Below, piece by piece: positions 33,801 through 42,700 of a stretch of DNA of 64,000 nt. The stretch spans positions 83,501 through 147,500 of the forward strand of contig CAJNDS010002285.1 of NCBI GenBank assembly GCA_905221605.1, read 5' to 3'. The stretch comes from Symbiodinium natans. Taxonomy: Eukaryota > Sar > Dinophyceae > Suessiales > Symbiodiniaceae. The position numbers and the translations under genes were made by a program. The notes beneath the pieces were generated by a model. That model made no database searches. It saw only the letters and a list, made by a program, of their open reading frames with translations, and was not told the origin of the DNA. Every line of letters starts with the position of its first letter. The stretch's first letter is position 1.

Positions 33801-36800
33801 TAGGGTTTAGGGTTTAGGGTTTAGGGTTTAGGGTTTAGGGTTTAGGGTTTGGGGTAAGGTATGGGTGCTTATGGTCTTTGGGGTTTAGGGTTTGTGTGCC
33901 TCTAAGGTCTTTGGGGGTTCAAGGGGCTAAGGTCCTTGGGTCGGAACATCTTATACTAACAGATACTAACAGTCCTGAATAGGGATTGTAGTACCCCCCT
34001 ATCATCATCCCTGTTCAGGGCCGTTAGTATAAGGGGGAACATTCCAATCGTTGGTAGGTGGAGGGTGGAGGATCCATGAGGTCTAGCCCTAAACCCTAAA
34101 CCCTAAACCCTAAACCCCAAACCCTAAAGCTAGGGCTTAAGGCCTTTGGGTTTCATAGGGCTTGCGGTGCTCTTTGGGGCTCAAGCCGAGGCTTTCCTTG
34201 GGACTAAGGGTTCGGCTCTGGGTTTCCAGGTTTAGGGTTTAGGGTTTAGGGTTTGGGGTTTGGGGTTTGGGGTTTGGGGTTTGGGGTTTGGGGTTTGGGG
34301 TTTGGGGTTTGGGGTTTGGGGTTTGGGGTTTGGGGTTTAGGGTTCAGCTAAGACCAGGCGAGCGGCATTGGGTTAAAGGTGTGCAGGTAGCACATGGCCC
34401 GTGCCACATCTCGGCACATCTTGATCTGCTGCGAATAAACCTGGGCTTCACGACTAAGCCCCTGGGGTCGTCCTAAACCCTAAACCCTAAACCCTAAACC
34501 CTGGAAACAAACCCCAAACATTGAACCCCAAACACTAAGTTTACACATCGCGCTCCCTGGCTGCGAACATTGGGGGCCCTCCAGTTTTGGGACGGGCATC
34601 TTGAAATTATTTGGGTCATGCGAAAGGGTTGCCATGCCATTTGTTCCATCAGAAGACGCACACGAATAAAGGCGTGAGGCTGGGCCCTCAACCTTAAACC
34701 CTTTAAACCTTAAACCCTATAAACCTTATAAACCCTAAACCTTGAACCCTATAAACCTTAAACCCTAAACCTTAACCCTCCCCCCCAAAGATTTCGGCTT
34801 TTCGGTGTAGGGTTTGCCGCGAACAGCTCGAAACATCGGGGGGCCTTTTTGGTCCAGATGTGGGTTCTTTCGGGAGTTTACGGATGTGCAAGTTTAAGAG
34901 TCCGGCGGTTTAGGTTTGTGTAGTCGGACGACAGGGGGTCGGGGAAGAACCAGGGTAACCAAACGCCCGATAAATCAGAATTCCAAGCCCAACACTGACA
35001 GAACCTCCAGCCAAAACCAAAGCTATGCAAAAACACACTCAAAAACAATCTCCCCTAACAAGCCCTAAACCCTAAACATTAATCCCCTCCCCCCCCCCCC
35101 ACCCCCCAAACGTCTCTCAACTCCCACAAACCTCAGAGACATCGGGAGTTCCTTCGCATCACGAACTTCAAGGGTTTCAAAACCTACGACAGCAGGGCCC
35201 GCTGAACGCCGAACCCTGAACCCTATGTACCGTATTATCCCTGAACTTGATCCCTAACAATAGCAACCCGAAACCCGAATACAGTAAACCCTAAACCCTA
35301 AACCCTAAACCCTAAACCTAAACCCTAAACAAAAAACCCTAAACCCTAAAACCTAAACCCTAAACCTAAACCCTAAACCCTAAACCCTAAACCCTAAACC
35401 CTAAACCCTAAACCCTAAACCCTAAACCCTAAACCCTAAACCCTAAACCCTAAACCCTAAACCCTAAACCCTAAACCCTAACCCATAAACCGTCTTCGCC
35501 GCCCTAACCTGCACCCACGAGGCCAAGTCGATCTCTGGCGAGTGATGCAGCAGCCTGGGGGGGGGGGGGGGGGGGCGGTCTGAGGGTTAGGGTTTCGGGT
35601 TTATGGTTTAGGGTTTCGGCATTCTGGGTTGGTTTAGGGTTTTAGGGGTTTGGGAGTCCAGAGTTGGGGTTGAGGGCTTCGATTGCGTGGGGCTTATACG
35701 GTTTTTCGTAGTCAAGGTCACAACTCATTCTCCCTCAACGCGCATGCTTCCAAAAGTGCTGAATGCTGCCTCCGTTGACCTTTTGTCAGTAGCAGGGCAG
35801 GGCAACCTGCTTAGTCCCTTGCTGAGAAGTTCACCACGAAACCCCTCAGTAGCAGGGCTTAAAGTTTAGGCGATTTTAGGCACGACTCCCCCTAAAGCCC
35901 GCAAGGAGCCTCCTCATATTCGCCAAGAGGCGTTACCTAAACCAAGTCCAACATCCTGAACTAAACCTGTTTGGGGTTCAGAGTTTTTGCCACTCGTAGG
36001 CCTTCCCATCTTGGCCGAAGTCACATGAAGGAATTGAAGTAGTGGTGAGCAGGTGAGCATGGTATCCCTACACCCTAAACTCTGAACCCCTGAAACCTGC
36101 TGTTCCCCAACACCGCAGACCGAACCATCCCGGAGAACTAAAGTGTCAGTTCTGGCCTTCGGTTTCGGGTTTAGGGCTTCGAGTTGAGAGTTTAGGGCTC
36201 TCAAACCTTAGTGGCCCTGCGACCACAAGGTAAACCCTCAAATCTAAACGAAGTCCAGAACCCCACTAAACCCGAAAACCCTTCACCCCAAGCCTCCCTA
36301 AACCCTAAACCCTAAACCCTATAAACCTTATAAACCTTATAAACCCAAAACCCTGCACCCTAAACCCCTAAAGCCCAACACCCCAGCACTGAAGCAGAGA
36401 TGCTCAAAGGCAGCGCCGCCACCGCAGAACTCCGTGACGATCCGGAGGCGGGGAGCCAGGCAAACGCCGTAGAGCTGAACCTCGAGCTTGGACCGGCTTG
36501 AGGTTTAGGGTTTAGGGTTTAGGGTTTATAGGGTTTAGGGTTCAGGGTTCAGGGTTTAGAGTTTAGGGTTTAGGGTTTAGGGCCGAGGGTTAGAGAGTTG
36601 AGGGTTTAGGGTTAGAACCCTAAACCCGACACCCGAAACCCCAATCCCTAAACCCTAACAACTACCCTTACAGGCACTCCAGCCCCCCACATGCTTCTTT
36701 GAGTCAAGATGCCAGGTTTTCATGCCGAACCTGCGCACAGCGTTTTCAAGCGTTTAGGGTTTAGGGTTTAGGGTTTAGGGTTTAGGGTTTAGGGTTTAGG

Positions 36801-39077
36801 GTTTAGGGTTTAGGGTTTAGGGTTTAGGGTTTAGGGTTTAGGGTTTAGGGGTTCAGGGTTCAGGGTTCATAGGGCATATAGGGTTTTGAGGGCTTACAGG
36901 GTTTATAGGGTTTGCACGGTTTATAGAGATTCTAGGGATGTAGGGCGTGCAGGGGTCTGTAGGGCTGATAGGGCTCGTAGAGTTAGGAGGGTTTACAGGA
37001 TTTCGGGTCCCCTCGGGTTTGCTTGGCATTCAGTCGCCGAACCAACGCAAGCACGCTGCATGACAAGAGGCGTCTGGGAGTCTGAAACGACAAAATCCTA
37101 AACCCTAAACCCCAAACCAGCCCTAAACCCTAAACCCGAAACCCCAAACCCTACAACCCTGAAAACCCTATGTGCCCTCACTAGTTTACGGAAGCCACCT
37201 TATGGAGGCTCTAAGATTCATCGTTTTTCGGCCTTGAAATCCGATGCTGCCCAGGGTTTAGGGTTTAGGGTTTAGGGTTTAGGGTTTAAGGCTTAGGGTT
37301 CAAGGTTGAGGGTTTAGGGTTTCGGGTTTGGGGGTCAGAGTTCAAGGTTTCGGGCCACTCGGGTCAACGCCATGCAAAACAAGCAGAGCCCCTAAACCCT
37401 AAACCCTAAACCCTGCACCCTAGACCCTAAACCCTAGACCCTAATTAAACCCTTTATAAACCCAAACCCCTAAACCCTAGGCCCTAAACCCTGAACCCTA
37501 AACCCCCGCCTGCGTCAGCACGCTCATCTCCCGCACGAAGGCCAACTGTTGCTCTGAACGCATCCTTGCATCTTCCTGACGAGCCCAAGGCTGCTGCACC
37601 CTAAGCCCTAAGCTCCAAACCCTAAATCCCCAAACCCTTAACCCCAAACCCTAAACCCCAAACCCTGAACCCTAAACCCCAAACCCAAACCCTCAAACCC
37701 AAATCCTAAACCTCAACCCCTGAACCCTAAACCTCGATGCCAAAACCCCCAAACCCTAGGCACAGGAGTGAAGGAGCCTGAGTTGGGATTCGAGATTCAC
37801 TCTCCGCTGGGGCAACTCATTAGGGTTTGGGGATTCAAGGTGTGCCAAACTCCATAAGTGCGCAACAGTCGGGTTTAGAGTTTAGGGTTTAGAGTTTAGG
37901 GGGCAAACGCACCCTAGACTGCCCATTCAAAATCTCTCATATGGGGCTGGGGCTTCGGTGTGTACAAAGCAACATGTACATTGACTTAGGGTTTAGGGTT
38001 TAGGGTTTAGGGTTGAGGGTGTAGGGTTTAGGGTGCAGGGTTTTCTGGAGCTACGCCCGAACGCTTAGGACGCTGGAGTTGCTTGGAACAAGTGGGGCAC
38101 TTGGGTCACTTAGGGTTTAGAGTTTGGGGTTCAAAGTTATGGGGTTTAAGGATCTAGGGCTAGGGTTTTTGGGTTTTCGGGTTTTCGGGTTTCGGGGTTG
38201 TGGGCTTCGGGCTTTGGGGTTTGGCAAAACTAGCCATCGAGGGGACAGTGGCTCCCAACTTGGCCTTGCAAAGAGTCAGGTCATCGAGACCCAAGCTTAA
38301 CCTAGGAATAAAGAAAGGCTACCCTTTTTGGTTTAAATCAGCTTATAAGGGAAACTAAACCCTAGAAAAGAAAAGGGAATTAGGGGCCTACTCTGGGCCC
38401 AACTTACCCCGCGAACGTCACCAAGCTGCGCTGATCTGCTTGATCGCGACGACCTTGGCAGCGGAAGTAGGTCATTAGCTCGCTAAGGGGCCCCCGGAAA
38501 CTCTGAGGCCCTGAGCCCTTGGTCCCTAAACCCCCTAAACCCTACGCCCTAAACCCTAAACCCCTTCGTCCCTAAATCCCCCGAAAAGGCCTCGAGGTGA
38601 GAGACCGCTGCTAGAAAAAACAGGGTTTAGGGTTTAGGGTTTTGGGTTCGATTGGTTGGACTTCTTCCGGTCATGGCAAGACGCACTATCGCAAAATCTA
38701 AACCCAACCACATCAAAAGCTAAAACAAACCCAATTGCTACGCCACACTATGACGTGTCGAGGTTCTCAAAGGGTTCAGCATTGGCTTCAGGGTCTTCGA
38801 GCTTCTGTCCAGAGTATCCTAGGAATGAAACGTTTAGGGCATTTAGGGCTTAAAGTTAGGGGGGGGTTACCTAGGAATATCTTAAAGGCATACGGCATAC
38901 TGTTCTCTAAATTGGGCAAACCGTTCCGTTAACTCTTTAACGCCTACACGCCCTCACGGCCTAAACCTTATAAACCCTAAACCCGGAACCCGGAACCCGG
39001 AACCCGGAACCCCAAACCTCTAAACCTCCAGCTAGGCCCTCTGCCGTGTGGGATCGCGTCCAGATGCCCTTGTAGAC
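21864..39077 (-). CDS. Protein kinase (TKL-like Ser/Thr or dual specificity), 15 exons
   Basis: Exons in gene order: 39045-39077, 38427-38453, 37510-37575, 36713-36730, 36404-36480, 35509-35554, 34367-34428, 33123-33177, 28674-28703, 27965-28000, 25772-25831, 25196-25264, 24030-24080, 22666-22713, 21864-21941 (stop TGA). Together 756 nt in one frame, giving 251 residues. Motifs appear in kinase order: VYKGIW after the glycine loop, catalytic Lys in VVAIK, helix-C Glu in VREMSVL, hinge IVTEFCGGG, catalytic loop HRDLKSLNLLL, DFG, activation-segment GTKHWMAPEM, DVFSYAMVIYE, and the closing CWAHDPAARPSF. All catalytic residues are intact; HRDLKSxN and the WMAPE/RPSF style fit the TKL group. The exon with the Gly-rich loop is not found. 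Introns are 232-4419 nt and full of telomere-type repeat. An alternative donor at the last codons could extend the protein. Confidence 0.93.
21996..22105. mobile_element. Small inverted-repeat element, family 2, copy 1
   Basis: About 110 bp with ends GAGCCCTTAT and, complemented, GGGCCCTCAGT. It shares 'tatacactac', 'aagggcccacacttcgga' and 'aacaagggtaaggg' with 59192-59301. It sits beside the last kinase exon. Confidence 0.7.
22513..22618 (-). repeat. CCCTAAA array, about 14 units
   Basis: Intronic array between the last two kinase exons, ending about 50 bp before exon 22666-22713. Confidence 0.92.
23068..23133 (+). repeat. Small dispersed element, family 3, copy 2
   Basis: Matches 15561-15630, including ATAAGGGGATCCTACTATC followed by TGGGGAT. 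Lies in the kinase intron between exons 24030-24080 and 22666-22713. Confidence 0.65.
23560..23646 (+). repeat. Small dispersed element, family 4, copy 1
   Basis: Shares CCCTTAGAA, AATAAACA, a (C)CTCTT(G/C)GGTTT block and AAGGGGGATATAG in order with 49076-49172. AT-rich core; no coding capacity. Confidence 0.55.
24430..25090. other. AT-rich unique intronic stretch
   Basis: About 660 bp without telomere-type repeat, inside the kinase intron between exons 25196-25264 and 24030-24080. No open frame, tRNA-like fold or known element was recognised. It contains loosely repeated phrases such as 'acattaaaagcacgaacg' and 'acatgttaaaagcccg'. Confidence 0.6.
25861..26106 (+). repeat. Long TTCAGGG block followed by TTTAGGG block
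   Basis: About 25 TTCAGGG units (one TTCCGGG) and then about 10 TTTAGGG units. It starts about 30 bp from kinase exon 25772-25831. The 85-residue frame of repeated GFRVQGS over it is a repeat artefact. Confidence 0.95.
26441..26675. repeat. 43-bp tandem repeat, about six units, with CACGTG cores
   Basis: Units start TTGATCTTCGA at 26441, 26484, 26527, 26570, 26613 (31 bp, start deleted) and 26644 (partial). Four are exactly 43 bp. Most carry a (T/C)CACGTG-type core and a CTCCCACAC block. It lies in the kinase intron between exons 27965-28000 and 25772-25831, with no telomere-type units inside. Confidence 0.9.
27269..27442. repeat. C-rich (C5-9)T low-complexity tract
   Basis: About 170 bp of poly-C broken by single T, pairs of T and a few G. 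The proline- and glycine-rich frames on both strands are artefacts. Intronic in the kinase gene. Confidence 0.95.
27766..27945 (-). repeat. CCCTAAA array
   Basis: About 25 units with a few CCCTAGA and CCCTAA variants, ending about 20 bp from kinase exon 27965-28000. Confidence 0.92.
30427..30572 (+). repeat. TTTAGGG array, about 20 units
   Basis: Nearly pure array with three variant units, inside the large kinase intron. Confidence 0.92.
31608..31632. other. Perfect 11-bp hairpin, 3-nt loop
   Basis: TCGTAAAAACC, loop ATG, GGTTTTTACGA. It lies in the GC-rich island, where the stem sequence recurs in variant form. Confidence 0.75.
32213..32254. other. 42-bp palindrome with one mismatched pair and no loop
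   Basis: The central 32 bp (32218-32249) are perfectly self-complementary, with half-site GACCCCGAATGCCCTT. Beyond one G/T mismatch, AGCA/TGCT pairs extend it to 42 bp. Able to form a cruciform or a strong RNA hairpin. Confidence 0.9.
32498..32531. repeat. CG-dinucleotide run
   Basis: About 34 bp of alternating CG with one GG step, followed by a G-rich tract; potential Z-DNA. A shorter CG run at about 33105-33121 overlaps the donor of kinase exon 33123-33177. Confidence 0.9.
32838..33003 (-). repeat. CCCTAAA / CCCTGAA array
   Basis: CCCTAAA units with internal blocks of CCCTGAA, close to the HRD exon of the kinase. Confidence 0.92.
33296..33311. repeat. GT microsatellite
   Basis: Eight alternating GT steps, in the kinase intron between the HRD exon and exon 34367-34428. 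Confidence 0.85.
33472..33508. repeat. GA microsatellite
   Basis: A (GA)n run with one GGGA interruption, in the same kinase intron as the GT run near 33296. Confidence 0.85.
33944..34042. mobile_element. MITE-like element, copy C
   Basis: Right end TTAGTATAAGGGGGAACAT is the complement of the family terminus. The left end has lost the CCCCC block but keeps TTATACTAACAG, partly doubled. Internal 'agtcctgaatagggat' pairs with 'atccctgttcagggc', so the copy can fold on itself. Confidence 0.7.
34250..34340 (+). repeat. TTTGGGG array
   Basis: About 12 units of the TTTGGGG variant, abutting kinase exon 34367-34428. The tandem GVWGLGF frame is an artefact. Confidence 0.93.
35283..35488 (-). repeat. 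CCCTAAA array, about 28 units
   Basis: The longest nearly uniform CCCTAAA run in the kinase gene, ending about 20 bp from exon 35509-35554. Confidence 0.93.
36753..36870 (+). repeat. TTTAGGG array
   Basis: About 14 units beginning about 25 bp upstream (minus sense) of the 18-nt kinase micro-exon 36713-36730. Confidence 0.92.
38306..38363 (+). repeat. Small dispersed element, family 5, copy 2
   Basis: The segment with AGGCTACCCTTTTTGG and CTTATAAGGGAAACTAAACC matches 3071-3123. It lies in the intron after the VAIK exon. Confidence 0.5.
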
Positions 39078-39119
39078 CTGCCAGTGAGGGGTTTAGGGTT
39101 TAGGGTGTAGGGTTTAGGG

Positions 39120-39412
39120 TACGGGGGCAACCGAAGGGGAAAAGGGAAAGAAACCAACCCTTAACAGTTGCCTATATGGATTTCCCAGATCGAACCAGTA
39201 AGAGAAGAATCGCACCCTAGAGGGAAAGGCTAAGGGAGAAGGGTCGGGACTACTACCTCCCACAAGACCCAACACCCAACACACGGACACAACCTTTTCA
39301 ACGAAAAGCGGACGGCTCTGGGCCATCTTGAGCCAAATAAGATTTCCGGGTTCATTGACCCATCCAACCCTCAACACTAACTCCTTTCTACAATACCAAT
39401 TGCAGCTCCGCA
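39120..39412 (-). repeat. 3' LTR, 293 bp
   Basis: Matches 47679-47970 except for a G/C difference and one extra A. In element sense it begins TGCGGAGC and ends CCCCCGTA, so the termini are TG...TA and not the usual TG...CA; the exact outer base is uncertain because the flank is repeat. Confidence 0.93.
39327..39337 (-). promoter_or_regulatory. Spliced-leader-like TTTGGCTCAAG followed by ATG, 3' LTR copy
   Basis: On the minus strand, TTTGGCTCAAG matches the last 11 nt of the dinoflagellate spliced leader and is immediately followed by ATG. The same motif is in the 5' LTR. It may mark an R-region start derived from a trans-spliced transcript, or be chance. Confidence 0.4.
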
Positions 39413-39421
39413 CTCCCCCTG
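39413..39421 (-). promoter_or_regulatory. Polypurine tract of the LTR element
   Basis: In element sense, CAGGGGGAG directly precedes the TG of the 3' LTR: the expected place and composition for a plus-strand primer. Confidence 0.8.
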
Positions 39422-39440
39422 TCCTAGGATTTCCTAGGAC
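39421..39440. other. Inverted repeat beside the polypurine tract
   Basis: GTCCTAGGA, TT, TCCTAGGAC: a perfect 9-bp stem with a 2-bp centre, adjoining the polypurine tract. It could structure the RNA at the 3' end of the element. Confidence 0.75.
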
Positions 39441-39782
39441 ACCTTGGAGGTGCAGATGTTTTGGCCAAAAACTGCCATTAAAGCAGCAGCCAGCTGCTTG
39501 AAATGCACAATATGGTTTAACGTCATCCAGGACGGAATTATAGCACATTGGCTAACCCACTAACCACAGAGAATCTCTTTTCACCATGATCCTCTCATCA
39601 CTGAAGACTCCTTGGCCTTCTTCACCACAAACCGTGGTCTTCGCTACGCGAAAAGCTACTGACTTCTACTATCAGGGATTTCCATACCCTTAATAGTAAC
39701 CACCACATTGTCAGCACATTGGCTGTTCCAGCGCACCTGTCTCCAGAAAGAGAAAAACCATCCCTTCATCCATACCATCCAA

Positions 39783-42700
39783 TCACTTCTTTTTCCGATT
39801 GTTGGCAATCTTGAGGTGAAGTTGCAGCAGAATATACTCCAGGTCCGAAACTGTAAGCACAGGATCCTGTACGCACCTTTGAATTGAGGATACCAACCCT
39901 TCTCTCTTTGCGTCCTCAATCGCTTGGCAAGATTGACCCAGCTCTGCATTCACAGTGGTAGACACTGGTGCATCCGCATCAGATGGACGATCCTTTTCCT
40001 CAGGACCTTGCACCATTACCACCTCTTCTTTTTTGGGACTCTGACTTTTCTCCCTCTTCTTTGTCTTTCCACCGACATTTGACTTTGTGCGCGTCTTCGA
40101 GGATTTTTCCACTGCAGAAACCACCACATTGGATGTTGATCCACCCTTCTCAATGATCGTCGGCATCTTCTTCGGCTTTGGAACCATGAGAGTGTAAGGA
40201 TCTTCGATAGCTGCAGCTTTCCTCTTCTTTTTTACCTTTTTCTTCTCTTCTTCAACGGCAACCTCCGTCTCCGAAGTCTCAACCACTTCTTTTTCGGCAG
40301 GAATATCCTTGCTGGACTCCCTTTCTAGGGACCTCTTTTTGCCTCTTTTGGAATCCTTTTCTTCTCCCAAATTGGCTCGCTCATACCATATCCTCAGGTC
40401 ATTGACCCATTCTTCCACCTCCGCGAGCGAAACCTCATACGACTTCACTACTTCGAGAAGTTCCAGCACGGTCAACATACCAGTGGTCCACGAAACCCAT
40501 TCTTGATCCATTTGGTCAGTATCTCCAGTGAACTTCAGGAGTTTGAACAATGGGTCCGCCTCTGCTCGAGCCAAATCTGGCTTGCCATCGGACAGAAATG
40601 AAATCGCCTCCATCAACAGTTCCGTCATTTTGGTATCTTCGTCATAAACCATAAAATCCTCCTCACCATCATCGAACTGTTCAGGAGAGATCTCCTTTTC
40701 TCCACCATTTGCACCAGAATTTCTCCTTGGACCATCCCTTGGGGGCGTCCTTGGAGACCTTGGCCTCTGTTCATCCAGCGGAACACCATGCTCGAAGACA
40801 CACCTGTCACCATAACGACACTTCCCAGACCGAGCAAACTGGATGCACCTCACACCAGTTGCATCATGCGAGAACCCACAATCCTTTCCAGCGAAACATT
40901 CTCTCCCTGCCACATAGTATTTGCACCAATACGAAGGTAGCATCACATCATCTTCGGAATGGATGAATTTGCAGTCTTCACCAAATTTGCAGCGATCTTT
41001 CCCCTTGCCGAACCAATAGCAGAAGCCCTTCTTCCTCTTCTCCAAGCGCTCTGCCTCGTACCGGTCCATAGGGCGATTGTGCTCTACATGAACATTGCCA
41101 TGTACCTGGGGACTGCTCCCTTCACCCGACGTGCTATCAGTATTTGGTGCTTGGAGTACAGCTGGAAAACCTGGCCTTGGTCCTACCACCTTCATGATTG
41201 GTTTTCCGCCAACTCCTGAGCCATGCTGAGACGATCCAAAAACATTGAACATCTTCGTGAAGGCCTTTCTAGTGCCAATCTGCACCCTTTTGATTGGACG
41301 TTTCATTGCTCCAACCTTGCATCCAGATGCGTTCAAACGACACAACCTCCTATACCCAGCTCTATATCCCTTCTTCCAAAGAGCCATAAGAATTTTAGAG
41401 GCAGTAACATTCTCCACCTCTACCTTTTCCAATGGTCCCTCACTTCCCGGAACAAACCCATCCATATCTGAAGACCTTTCCATCTTTTTTGACACCACTT
41501 CGTCGAGGTAGTCTTCCGAGATCCAGGGTAAGTTCCTCTTAGAGGAAGGATTGTCATCATTGCTTGGTCCTTCACCAGGATACCCTTTTGTGCTGTCAAA
41601 GATCTTACCAGTAGTGCGGTCCTGCATAGAGAAATTAGAAGCCACGCGGGAGTACACTGACCACAAGAAAATCCTTGTGTCCGCCAGTCTTGATGACCCA
41701 CTGGATGTCTCCTCTTCCGGAGAAACTTCTGGCGCTTTGCCATCCCCTCCAGTGTCACCACTTGTCTCACCTCCAGCATCTTCAATGGGAATAAGGGATT
41801 CATTGTTCCCTTGATCAAGTACCGCATCCTCTGGTCCAAGAACTTCCAGCACCGCTGTCGAAGGATCCACCTCTTCATCAGCATCGTCGTCCATCCTTTT
41901 CCAGAGAGCCTCCAATTGGTCCGCACAAGTCGCCGCTTGAAGGAACTCCATCAACCGGGCCCTCCCGCGCTGCCAGAGAAATTCCGAAACCATCACCGAC
42001 CCCTGGGCTCCAAGATTCAGGAACGGGTGAACCAATTTGGCTACCCTCGCCATAAGTTCAATGTGAACTTCCATGCCTGGACTGCGACTCCAATCATAGG
42101 CAATTGCCTCCATAGCAGTTCCAAACTTGTCAGTATTTTTGAATTCCCCTTCCAGACCAGGAGACAACAAGGCACCCATCACCGAAAGAGGGTAATTTCC
42201 CACCGCCGGCAAGCACGGGTTGTCATGGAACGAATGATGCAGGTCACAATAATGTCCTTGATCTCTCCTTTGAAAAAGGAGTGCTCCAGTCCCTAGCTGG
42301 GCATTCATTTCATCCACTTGAACCATTTCAGCACATATCCTCTGTGCCATGTACGCCATTGCTGGCCAGACGGAACGATCGGTCAGACCGCGACGCATAA
42401 CCCAATCAGTTGTTGGCGACTGAATCAGCGTCCTTGGATCATACACCATAACCACCATCGCACCGTCACCGATTGACTGATCAGCATCGTCCTCCAGTGC
42501 CAGGTTCTCATCCTGTTCGCTTGCACCCTCGGATGACATGCTAATAACCAAATTTCGATCCATCTTATTGGACCCTTTTTGGCAGTCTCTTTGCCCCACA
42601 GGCAACTTGCCAACAGCAACCTTCCAATAAATCCGAGTCAGAAGGCCTTTAACCAGCAATTGCTGAAGGTCATTCTTCACCGGACAAACATCCAATATCT

